From an uncultured Gelidibacter sp. (GTDB lineage: Bacteria > Bacteroidota > Bacteroidia > Flavobacteriales > Flavobacteriaceae), in assembly GCF_947500795.1 (NCBI RefSeq), contig NZ_CANMTE010000001.1, positions 186,001-250,000 on the forward strand: a stretch of DNA of 64,000 nt, in the 5' to 3' direction. Every line of letters begins with the position of its first letter. Position 1 is the stretch's first letter. Below, piece after piece: positions 24,073 through 32,041 of this stretch. Position numbers and translations under genes: made by a program. The notes under the pieces were generated by a model. That model saw only the letters and a program-made list of their open reading frames with translations. It did no database searches and was not told the origin of the DNA.

Positions 24073-26460
24073 TTATTTCAATTTTCGAGACACCCAATTG
24101 GTAGCTATGGTTGTAAATACCACGACACTTATTGAACTTAAAGGCATCAAGATGGCGGCAATAACGGGGGCTAATTGACCGGTGACCGCAAAATACACCC
24201 CGATCACATTGTAGAATAAGGACAACATAAAGCTCCAATTCACAATTTTTATGGCGGATTTCGATAAACTGAGGAAATCTCCCAGGCGGTTAAAATTTTC
24301 CGCATCTAAAATGGCGTCACAAGCAGGGGAAAACACATTGACATTTTCAGATAGTGCAATCCCTACATTACTTTGTGCCAAAGCACCAGCATCATTCAAT
24401 CCGTCGCCAAGCATCATCACTTTAGCGCCTTCACTTTGATGGTATTTTATATATTCGAGTTTGTCGTCTGGTTTTTGGTTGAAGAGCATCTTGGTTCTTA
24501 CCGGCAACAATTTTTTCAGATTCTCCAATTCACCTTCGTTATCGCCCGATAAAATGGCCAAATCGTAGTGTTTTTTAAGCCTGTTGAACAATTGTGCCAA
24601 TCCTTTTCGGTAACTGTTATAAAACGTGTACTTGCCTTTGTAGGTGTCATTGCTGCTAATATGAACGGCAGTATTGAGTAAGGCCGTTTCGTTGGTTTTC
24701 CCAACAAACTTGGCCGATCCTATTTTAATTCGATCGTCTTGGTGTACGCCTTCAATCCCTTGGCCTAAATGCTCTTCAAATTGATCGAGGGTAATGATGT
24801 CATGTTCTTCCAAAAGTGCATAAAGCGTTCTGCTAAGTGGGTGATTTGAGCCTCTCAAAGTGTTTTTTAGAAGTTTCTCTTCGGAAGCCGATAAAGTAGC
24901 CCCTTCATACGTTGCAGTACTTTGTTTATTGGAAGTTATCGTCCCTGTTTTATCGAAGATAATGGTGTTGATGGCCGCCATTTGCTCAATAACCGTGGCA
25001 TTTTTCAGATAGAATTTATGTTTTCCGAAAATCCGAAGCATATTCCCAAGGGTGAAGGGCGCGGCCAAAGCAATAGCACACGGACAAGCAATAATTAAAA
25101 CCGAAGTGAATACGTTTAGGGCTTTACTGGAATCGGCAAACAACCAAAATGTTGTAGAGATAAATGCAATACTTAAGACCACAATGGTAAAGCGTTTACT
25201 GATGACGTTGGTTAGCGTAGTAAAGCCATCTTCCTTAGATTTGTTAAACACATCATTTCCCCACAATTGGGTCAAATAACTCTGCTCCACACTTTTTAAG
25301 GCTTCCATCTCAATACTTCCCGAGGTTTGCTTGCCACCAGCAAAAAGTTTATCGCCTGATACTTTTCGGACCGCTTCAGATTCGCCAGTTACAAAGCTGT
25401 AATCTATTTTTGCATTACCTTTTATGAGCACCCCATCTACAGGAATGAGTTCCTCATTTCTGATCAACAATCGGTCACCTTCCTTAATATCATAAACTTG
25501 AACGGGTTGTTCTTTGCCATCCTTGGTTATTTTGGTAATGGCGATAGGGAAATAGGACTTATAATCCCGTTCAAACGATAAAAAAGAATAGGTTTTTTGT
25601 TGGAAGAATTTCCCTAACAATAGAAAGAATAAGAGGCCGGTTAAACTATCAAAGAAACCAGAACCGAAATCGAACATGATGTCTATCGTACTTCTTAAAA
25701 AGAGCACAATAATGCCTAACGCAATAGGCACATCAATATTTAGGGCTTTTGCACGTAACCCTTTATAGGCGGATATAAAATAATCTGACGACGCATAAAA
25801 CACTACTGGTAATGAGAATGCAAACATTAACCACCTAAAGAATGGTTTATACTGTTCCAACCAAAATTCATTCACTTCAAAATATTCTGGAAACGATAAA
25901 AACATCACATTCCCAAAAGCGAAACCGGCAATACCGAGTTTGTAGATTAGGGAGCGGTTAACGTGGCTCTTTCCAGTAGAAAAATCTTCCAAACTGATAT
26001 AGGGTTCGTAGCCTATGGAACTCAATAAAATGACGACTTCCTTTAAACTGTAATGTTCTGAGTTGTATTGAAGTCGCACCGTTTTCTTACCGAAGTCGAC
26101 TTGAGGCGATGAAATATTCGGGTTGAGTTTGTTGAGGTTTTCAAGGATCCAAATACAAGAACTGCAATGGATTTGCGGAATATAAAGTGTTACAATTTGC
26201 GATTTGCCATCATCAAACTCTACTAATTTGTCAATAATATTCTGTTGGCTAAGAAAATCATAATTCCCCTGAATATCATTTGGCGTGGTGCCAGGGTTAG
26301 ATTGTAAATCGTAATAACAAGTCAGGTCGTTTTCTGAGAAAATTTCATAGACCGTTTTACAGCCCTGACAACAAAAAGATTTGTCATCGTAGTGCATAGT
26401 GGATGTGTCACATGGATCGCCACAGTGGAAACAACTTAATTGCGCCATATTAATGCTCAT
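24073..26460 (-). CDS. ccoI: copper P1B-type ATPase CcoI (FixI), for cbb3 oxidase maturation
   Basis: Inner-membrane ATPase of 795 residues that exports copper for oxidase assembly. A Cys-rich N-terminal stretch (LSCFHCGDPCD, then FCCQGCKTVYEIF) precedes an HMA domain with the metal site HCSSCIW, about eight helices with the transport motif CPCAIALAAPF, the phosphorylation site DKTGTIT and the hinge GDGLNDAGAL. The Cys-rich extension is typical of the FixI/CopA2 branch rather than detoxifying CopA. It lies upstream of ccoS and has its own Crp/Fnr-type promoter; a second promoter follows for ccoS. No CopZ or CueR is nearby. Confidence 0.93.
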   Translation of the reverse strand: MSINMAQLSCFHCGDPCDTSTMHYDDKSFCCQGCKTVYEIFSENDLTCYYDLQSNPGTTPNDIQGNYDFLSQQNIIDKLVEFDDGKSQIVTLYIPQIHCSSCIWILENLNKLNPNISSPQVDFGKKTVRLQYNSEHYSLKEVVILLSSIGYEPYISLEDFSTGKSHVNRSLIYKLGIAGFAFGNVMFLSFPEYFEVNEFWLEQYKPFFRWLMFAFSLPVVFYASSDYFISAYKGLRAKALNIDVPIALGIIVLFLRSTIDIMFDFGSGFFDSLTGLLFFLLLGKFFQQKTYSFLSFERDYKSYFPIAITKITKDGKEQPVQVYDIKEGDRLLIRNEELIPVDGVLIKGNAKIDYSFVTGESEAVRKVSGDKLFAGGKQTSGSIEMEALKSVEQSYLTQLWGNDVFNKSKEDGFTTLTNVISKRFTIVVLSIAFISTTFWLFADSSKALNVFTSVLIIACPCAIALAAPFTLGNMLRIFGKHKFYLKNATVIEQMAAINTIIFDKTGTITSNKQSTATYEGATLSASEEKLLKNTLRGSNHPLSRTLYALLEEHDIITLDQFEEHLGQGIEGVHQDDRIKIGSAKFVGKTNETALLNTAVHISSNDTYKGKYTFYNSYRKGLAQLFNRLKKHYDLAILSGDNEGELENLKKLLPVRTKMLFNQKPDDKLEYIKYHQSEGAKVMMLGDGLNDAGALAQSNVGIALSENVNVFSPACDAILDAENFNRLGDFLSLSKSAIKIVNWSFMLSLFYNVIGVYFAVTGQLAPVIAAILMPLSSISVVVFTTIATNWVSRKLK

Positions 26461-26472
26461 TTATACCTGGCG

Positions 26473-26516
26473 CAAATGTTCTATTTATATTCTCTTTAAA
26501 AAATGATATATGTCAT
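26473..26516 (-). promoter_or_regulatory. ccoI promoter with Crp/Fnr-type operator
   Basis: ATGA-TATATG-TCAT (26503-26516) is centred 29.5 bp upstream of the first base of AACATTTG (26480-26473, one mismatch to TAnnTTTG). The predicted start is near 26468, leaving a leader of only about 8 nt before the ATG. Confidence 0.65.
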
Positions 26517-26612
26517 AGTTTGAATCCACATCTAATGATTCACGATTAAGTTTTTTTTGAAATTTACTTGGTGTTTCTTAGACGGTTGATATATAGAGTT
26601 TTGTGAAAATAA

Positions 26613-26639
26613 AAACCCAAAGCTGTAAGCTTTGGGTTT
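26613..26639 (-). terminator. terminator of the S9 peptidase gene
   Basis: Perfect 12-bp stem AAACCCAAAGCT/AGCTTTGGGTTT with a 3-nt loop, followed by T-rich sequence on the minus strand, 33 bp after the stop. Confidence 0.8.
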
Positions 26640-26671
26640 CTAGAATTGTAAAATTTATTTTTGAATTTAGA

Positions 26672-28618
26672 TTAATCTTCAGCTTTAATTTCTGTTGATC
26701 TCAATTCACCATCTACAGGTTGTTTGTCCGCTTTTAAATATTTGTCCAGAAATTGCACTACTCGGCTATACGCTTCAATCTGATTCTCTTTTTTGACAAA
26801 TCCGTGGCCTTCATCTTCAAAAAGTACATATTCTACAGGAACACCATTTTTACGTACGCCTGCAACAATTTCATCTGATTCCACTTGTAGGACTCGAGGA
26901 TCTTGAGAACCTTGTAAAACGATGAGTGGTTTAGTGACTTTATCTGTGTGGAATAATGGCGAAATACGTTTCAATCGGACAGAATCAGCCGTATAGGGAT
27001 CGCCCAATTCTAAATACAATGATTTTCGCATCGATTCCCAATATGGCGGAATACTTTTAAGCGTTCTAATCCAGTTGGTTACACCAAATAAATTCACACC
27101 AACATCAAATTCCTCCGGAGCATAGGTAAGGGCTGCCATAGTCATATAACCGCCATATGAACCGCCAATAATTCCGATTTTGCTACCGTCAATTTCCGGT
27201 TGGGTGGCAAGCCAGTTTTTACCTTCCACACAATCTTGCAAATCCTTTTCACCGTGATTTAAATCGTCCATTTGATAAAACGTCTTCCCGTAGCCACTAC
27301 TTCCGCGGTTATTGACCGCTAAAACAGCGTAACCATGATTCACCATATATTGAATCATCGAACTGAAATTCTGACGTGTTTGCCCACCAGGACCACCGTG
27401 AACCCAAACCATAGCAGGTACTTTATTGTTTTCAGAGGCTTGGTGAGGGAGGTAATAAATGGCCGGAATTTCTACACCATCAAAAGATTTGTAGCGCACC
27501 ACCTTGGCCGAAACCAAATCTTCAGGGTGAATCTCGTCATTTAATACATTGGTGAGTTGGTGTTGTTCTTTCGTTTCAAAATTGTAAGTGTATAAATTGG
27601 ATGGCATATTAGAGCCTCCAACATATAATCGCATCCATTTTTCATCATTGCTAAATCCAACGCTAGTAATGCTTTGGTCGCCAAAATTTGGTAACTCAAT
27701 AGGTTTATTGGTTTTGGTGTCTATCACTTCAATAGCATTTTTGCCATCTTCATTCACATAAACCACCATATAAGAGCCTTTTTCAGTAAAGCCAGCACCC
27801 ATAATGTCCCACGGTTTCTGTAACACGTTAGAAGTTTCTTTAGTGTTTAAATCGTATTTCATTAAATAGCTAAATTCTACGCCATCATCTGTAGTATAAT
27901 ATAATGCACTACTGTCATTTGAAAAATCTTGTGCGGAATTGCCGCTTTGGTTGGCGTTAATTTTAGTTTTCTGTCTTGTTTTTACATTGTAAACATACAA
28001 ATCGCTGTCATTGGTATTTAAGGATTGTACCAAGGCAATATGATTTTTGTCCTTAGAAATGGCGCTGAAATTGAGGCCGTCATTATTTTGATAAATCATT
28101 TTAGCATTGAAATTGGTGACATCCATTTCATAAACATCAAAGAATTTCGGATTCATTTTGTTAGATCCAAAGTAGAATGATTTTCCATCATCGGCCCATC
28201 CATAAAATTCAGCTTTGGCCCCTTTTTCAGGAGTTAAATCTTTGATGGTTCCTGTAGTGTCCCGCAAATAGATGTGATTTATTTCATCCCCATTGCCATC
28301 AGCAGACAACAGCATACGGTCGTCATTTGGGAAAAATGATTCTGCAAAATAAGACGTACTGTCTGATGCTGTAATAGGTGTGTAGTTGCCGCCTGATGTT
28401 GGCACAGTGTACACATTAAAAATTCCCGAGCGGTTGCTTGAGATTAAAAGTTTGGAGTTGTCATAAGAAAAACTACCACCACTGACGGCTTCGTTATCCA
28501 TAAATTGTTCAATGGTATACTGCTGAACGGTCACGGCAGTATCTTCCTTTTCTGCTTTTTTGTTGTCCTTGCAACTTGTGCCTAAAAGAATTAAGAAGAT
28601 GAAAATAAAATGTTTCAT
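26672..28618 (-). CDS. S9-family (prolyl-oligopeptidase-like) peptidase lipoprotein
   Basis: A 648-residue exported serine peptidase. The lipoprotein signal ends LLGTSC (Cys 16). Residues about 40-390 form a beta-propeller with TolB/DPP-IV-like repeats (SYDNSKLLISSNRSG, FFPNDDRMLLSADG, GWADDGKSFYFGSN). The C-terminal alpha/beta-hydrolase domain carries the nucleophile GGSYGGYM, the acid in VLQGSQDPRV and the His in DEGHGF, with oxyanion-region HGGPGGQ. It probably trims peptides at the cell surface or in the periplasm. The gene is alone, divergent from the VWA gene. Confidence 0.93.
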   Translation of the reverse strand: MKHFIFIFLILLGTSCKDNKKAEKEDTAVTVQQYTIEQFMDNEAVSGGSFSYDNSKLLISSNRSGIFNVYTVPTSGGNYTPITASDSTSYFAESFFPNDDRMLLSADGNGDEINHIYLRDTTGTIKDLTPEKGAKAEFYGWADDGKSFYFGSNKMNPKFFDVYEMDVTNFNAKMIYQNNDGLNFSAISKDKNHIALVQSLNTNDSDLYVYNVKTRQKTKINANQSGNSAQDFSNDSSALYYTTDDGVEFSYLMKYDLNTKETSNVLQKPWDIMGAGFTEKGSYMVVYVNEDGKNAIEVIDTKTNKPIELPNFGDQSITSVGFSNDEKWMRLYVGGSNMPSNLYTYNFETKEQHQLTNVLNDEIHPEDLVSAKVVRYKSFDGVEIPAIYYLPHQASENNKVPAMVWVHGGPGGQTRQNFSSMIQYMVNHGYAVLAVNNRGSSGYGKTFYQMDDLNHGEKDLQDCVEGKNWLATQPEIDGSKIGIIGGSYGGYMTMAALTYAPEEFDVGVNLFGVTNWIRTLKSIPPYWESMRKSLYLELGDPYTADSVRLKRISPLFHTDKVTKPLIVLQGSQDPRVLQVESDEIVAGVRKNGVPVEYVLFEDEGHGFVKKENQIEAYSRVVQFLDKYLKADKQPVDGELRSTEIKAED

Positions 28619-28680
28619 GAGGTTGGTTTTTGTGATGATTAGTTACAATTATTAGTATTAGGTTTTTTGAAAATAGCGCC

Positions 28681-28707
28681 AACTGACAATCTGTATGTCA
28701 ATCAGTT
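28681..28707. promoter_or_regulatory. nested inverted repeat between divergent genes
   Basis: AACTGA (28681-28686) and TCAGTT (28702-28707) enclose TGACA/TGTCA. It lies in the gap shared by the S9 peptidase and VWA promoters and may be an operator. No regulator can be assigned. A TATTTTTA box at 28785-28792 sits very close to the VWA start. Confidence 0.3.
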
Positions 28708-28799
28708 CCTATAAAGATAACAAAAACGCATTACCTGATTTGTAAAATCGATGTTAATAGCGAGAGTGATCAGGCAAAAAGTCGTATTTTTATAAGGCT

Positions 28800-29927
28800 A
28801 TGACAAATAACAAAAACAAACGAAAAGGCTTTATTTTTAAAACTTACGAAGCGCCGTTTCAATCTCCCTTTGATAAACTATTTGAAATTTTTAAGGAGTT
28901 GATAACGCACACTTCTGGCGATTTTGATGAGGCGATAGATTGGTTGCGGGAGTTGGACAAAGAATACAAATTGACCACAGCAGAATATAACATAGATGAT
29001 TTTATTGAAGACCTTAAGAAGAAAGGTTATATCAGGGAAGAAATTGATCCTGATGGCAATGGCGGCATGGCCATTACCGCGAAAACGGAACGCGCCATTA
29101 GGCAACAAGCATTAGACCATATTTTTGGGAATATCAAACGCAGTGGACAGGGTAATCATAAAAGCAAAAGTCCAGGAATAGGCGATGAGCACACGGGCGA
29201 TTACAGAGATTATCAGTTTGGGGACGCTTTGGATAAAGTCTCCATGACCGAGAGTTTAAAGAATGCTCAAATCAACCATGGTATAGGCGATTTTAGATTA
29301 TCAGAAGATGATTTGGTGGTTGAGGAAACGCTTCATAAATCGCAGATGAGCACCGTTTTGATGATTGACATCAGTCACAGTATGATTTTATACGGCGAAG
29401 ACCGCATCACTCCAGCGAAAAAAGTGGCGATGGCATTGGCAGAATTGATAACTACGCGCTATCCGAAAGATACTTTGGATATCATTGTGTTTGGAAATGA
29501 CGCCTGGCAGATTGAAATCAAGGATTTACCGTATTTAAAAGTTGGCCCATATCACACCAATACCGTTGCTGGTTTGCAATTGGCGATGGATTTACTCCGA
29601 AGAAAACGTAATACCAATAAACAGATTTTTATGATTACGGATGGAAAACCAAGTTGTTTGCGACTTCCGGACGGCCAGTATTATAAAGATAGTGCAGGTC
29701 TGAATCCGTACATCACCAACAAGTGCTATGATATGGCGCAACAAGCCAGAAAACTTCATATTCCGATTACTACGTTTATGATTGCGCAAGACCCATATTT
29801 AATGCAGTTTGTGAGAGAATTTACATATGCTAATCAAGGGAAAGCTTTCTACACCGGATTAAAAGGTTTGGGTGAAATGATTTTTGAGGATTATGAAACG
29901 AATCGGAAGAAGCGAATTCGGGGGTGA
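28800..29927 (+). CDS. VWA-domain protein, partner of a MoxR-type AAA ATPase
   Basis: A 375-residue soluble protein. The N-terminal ~130 residues are charged and helical. The von Willebrand A domain (about 185-350) has the metal-site motif DISHS (DxSxS), a Thr in GPYHTNT and an Asp in ITDGKPS, so it should bind Mg2+. Proteins of this kind act with MoxR-like ATPases as chaperones that insert metals or remodel protein complexes; the fold also resembles magnesium-chelatase subunit D. It is the first gene of a pair with the AAA ATPase 119 bp downstream. The client is unknown; chlorophyll synthesis is not implied. Confidence 0.88.
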   Translation: MTNNKNKRKGFIFKTYEAPFQSPFDKLFEIFKELITHTSGDFDEAIDWLRELDKEYKLTTAEYNIDDFIEDLKKKGYIREEIDPDGNGGMAITAKTERAIRQQALDHIFGNIKRSGQGNHKSKSPGIGDEHTGDYRDYQFGDALDKVSMTESLKNAQINHGIGDFRLSEDDLVVEETLHKSQMSTVLMIDISHSMILYGEDRITPAKKVAMALAELITTRYPKDTLDIIVFGNDAWQIEIKDLPYLKVGPYHTNTVAGLQLAMDLLRRKRNTNKQIFMITDGKPSCLRLPDGQYYKDSAGLNPYITNKCYDMAQQARKLHIPITTFMIAQDPYLMQFVREFTYANQGKAFYTGLKGLGEMIFEDYETNRKKRIRG

Positions 29928-29937
29928 TTTTTTAGAA

Positions 29938-29972
29938 AAAGAGAATAGAATAGAGAATAGAGAATAGAGAAT
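29938..29972 (+). repeat. short tandem repeat AGAGAATAG
   Basis: About four imperfect copies of AGAGAATAG lie between the VWA and AAA ATPase genes. Similar simple repeats border other gene junctions in this window (38.4 and 40.0 kb). Confidence 0.6.
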
Positions 29973-30046
29973 GCTGATAGTACATGATGCTTACACCAAT
30001 AATTATCTGTTGGCGTTCTCAGTACACAAAATATTGAAATAAGAAT

Positions 30047-31513
30047 ATGAACATAGAAAAAATTACGACCCTAGGCGAGTTAAAAAAGGCTGGGTACCAA
30101 AGCAAGTCCATAAAAGATGAATTACGAGATAATCTGATTCGGAAAATTAAGAATAAAGAAACCACTTTTGAAGGTGTTCATGGCTACGAGAATACCGTAG
30201 TTCCAGAATTGGAACGTGCCATTTTATCAAGACATAACATTAATTTATTAGGGTTGCGCGGACAAGCGAAGACTAGATTAGCGCGTTTGATGCTAAATCT
30301 TTTGGATGAATATATTCCAGTAGTGGAAGGTTCAGAAATTAATGATGATCCATTACATCCAATTTCAAGATTTGCTAAAGAATTGATTAAAGAGAAAGGC
30401 GATGATACGCCGATTTTTTGGTTGCACAGAAGTGAGCGTTTTGCTGAGAAATTGGCAACGCCAGATGTTACCGTAGCCGATTTAATTGGTGATGTAGATC
30501 CGATTAAAGCAGCCAACTTAAAATTGAGTTATGCAGATGATCGTGTGATTCATTACGGCATGATTCCACGTGCCAACCGCTCTATTTTTGTGATTAATGA
30601 GCTACCAGATTTGCAGGCACGAATTCAGGTGGCCTTATTTAATATTTTACAGGAAGGTGATATTCAAATTAGAGGATTCAAATTGAGACTGCCGTTGGAT
30701 ATTCAGTTTTTATTTACGGCAAACCCTGAAGATTATACGAATAGAGGGAGTATCGTAACCCCATTGAAAGATAGAATTGGGTCTCAAATTCTGACTCATT
30801 ATCCTTCAGATATTGAAACAGCACGCTTAATTACAGAGCAAGAAGCACGCTTAGTAGAAGGTCAGAAGGACATGGTTGAGGTTCCAGATTTGGCTCGGGA
30901 TTTATTGGAGCAGATTGTTTTTGAAGCCCGTGATAGCGACTTTATTGATGCTAAAAGTGGTGTAAGTGCACGTATGAGTATTACAGCTCTTGAGAATTTA
31001 TTGAGTACTGCAGAACGTCGCGCTTTAAAAGCAGGTGACGATAAAACGATGGTCCGCTTGAGCGATTTTGTAGGTATTATTCCTTCCATTACTGGGAAAG
31101 TGGAGTTGGTTTATGAAGGAGAGCAGGAAGGAGCGGCCGTTGTGGCTTATAATTTAATTGGCGAAGCAGTTAAAAGTCTGTTTGAAGAGTTTTTCCCGAA
31201 GATTGAAAAATTGAAGAAGGAAGATGCTGAAACGGATTATGATGATATTATCTCATGGTTCTTTAACCAAAAAGATGGGTTCGAATTGTTAGATGATTTA
31301 ACTGATAAGGAGTATAAAGCAGTGTTAGATTCTATTTCGCCTTTAGATGAGTTGTTGACAAAACATCAACCGAACCTATCTAAGGCCGAAAGTTATTTCG
31401 TGAAAGAATTCGTGCTTTGGGCGTTGGTTGAGTTTAAACAATTAAATAAGTTCCGATTTTCAGAAGGCACACACTTTAAAGATCCTTACGGAAGTTTTAT
31501 AAGCGGTATTTAG
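30047..31513 (+). CDS. MoxR/magnesium-chelatase-like AAA+ ATPase
   Basis: A 488-residue cytoplasmic ATPase. The AAA+ core shows Walker A in LLGLRGQAKTRLARL, a sensor/insert segment HYGMIPRANRSIFVINELPD including a Walker-B-like stretch, and a helical lid with ARMSITALENLL. It resembles BchI/ChlI and MoxR proteins (VADLIGDVDPIKAA, GDIQIRGFKLRLPLDIQFLFTANPEDY). Together with the upstream VWA protein it forms a two-component chaperone pair of the MoxR-VWA kind. The substrate cannot be deduced from context. After the stop comes an array of dispersed repeats. Confidence 0.9.
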   Translation: MNIEKITTLGELKKAGYQSKSIKDELRDNLIRKIKNKETTFEGVHGYENTVVPELERAILSRHNINLLGLRGQAKTRLARLMLNLLDEYIPVVEGSEINDDPLHPISRFAKELIKEKGDDTPIFWLHRSERFAEKLATPDVTVADLIGDVDPIKAANLKLSYADDRVIHYGMIPRANRSIFVINELPDLQARIQVALFNILQEGDIQIRGFKLRLPLDIQFLFTANPEDYTNRGSIVTPLKDRIGSQILTHYPSDIETARLITEQEARLVEGQKDMVEVPDLARDLLEQIVFEARDSDFIDAKSGVSARMSITALENLLSTAERRALKAGDDKTMVRLSDFVGIIPSITGKVELVYEGEQEGAAVVAYNLIGEAVKSLFEEFFPKIEKLKKEDAETDYDDIISWFFNQKDGFELLDDLTDKEYKAVLDSISPLDELLTKHQPNLSKAESYFVKEFVLWALVEFKQLNKFRFSEGTHFKDPYGSFISGI

Positions 31514-31567
31514 GGAATACGTATGGATTCAACTCATTCCATTTAGTATTTGTCATTCCTCTTAGTA

Positions 31568-31657
31568 TTTGTCATTCCGACGTAAGGAGGAATCCCATAA
31601 CAGTAATACGGGGGAGACTTCTATAATGTGATGTCTCACTGCGTTCGACATGACAAA
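31568..31657. repeat. 90-bp dispersed repeat, copy 1
   Basis: It begins TTTGTCATTCCGA and ends TCGACATGACAAA, which are inverted copies of each other at 11 of 13 positions, so the unit resembles a small non-autonomous element (REP/MITE-like). The preceding 31542-31561 contains a further partial start. It is non-coding. Confidence 0.85.
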
Positions 31658-31676
31658 CTGTGTCGCGATCATAGTA

Positions 31677-31800
31677 TTTGTCATTCCGACGTAAGGAGGA
31701 ATCCCATAAGAGTAATGCGGGGTAGACCACTGTTATGTGATGTCTCACTGCGTTCGACATGACAAACGGTATGTTGTCTCATTGCATTCGACATGACAAA
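31677..31800. repeat. dispersed repeat, copy 2 with 34-bp extension
   Basis: The 90-bp unit (31677-31766) is followed by a 34-bp tail ending in a second copy of the right terminus (TTCGACATGACAAA). The same 90+34 composite recurs in copy 3. Confidence 0.85.
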
Positions 31801-31832
31801 TTATGTCTCACTTCTTCCGATTCCTCTTGGGG

Positions 31833-31956
31833 TTTGTCATTCCGACGTAAGGAGGAATCCCATAACAGTAATACGGGGTAGACCATTGTTATGTGATGTC
31901 TCACTGCGTTCGACATGACAAACAGGATGTTGCCTCTTTGCATTCGACATGACAAA
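31833..31956. repeat. dispersed repeat, copy 3 with 34-bp extension
   Basis: Again a 90-bp unit (31833-31922) plus 34-bp tail (31923-31956). The three copies fill almost the whole 528-bp gap between the AAA ATPase and M1 peptidase genes; no gene is present in it. Confidence 0.85.
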
Positions 31957-31989
31957 ATAATATGTTCCCTTTTAATTCAAGAACAAAAA

Positions 31990-32018
31990 ACTCAGTAGCA
32001 TCACTACTGAGTTTTTTT
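31990..32018. terminator. bidirectional terminator
   Basis: Perfect 9-bp stem ACTCAGTAG/CTACTGAGT with a 5-nt loop, flanked by A and T runs, so it can stop transcription from both sides. It lies 24 bp after the M1 peptidase stop. Confidence 0.78.
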
Positions 32019-32041
32019 GTTTTTGAATTAAGAGCCGGAGT

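Noticed and set aside
28800-31513. Magnesium chelatase for chlorophyll or cobalt chelatase
   Set aside because: No large H/CobN subunit and no tetrapyrrole genes next to it; the pair fits MoxR-VWA.
31568-31956. Repeat array considered as a CRISPR
   Set aside because: Units are 90-124 bp with inverted ends, spaced unequally, with no spacers of constant size and no cas genes.
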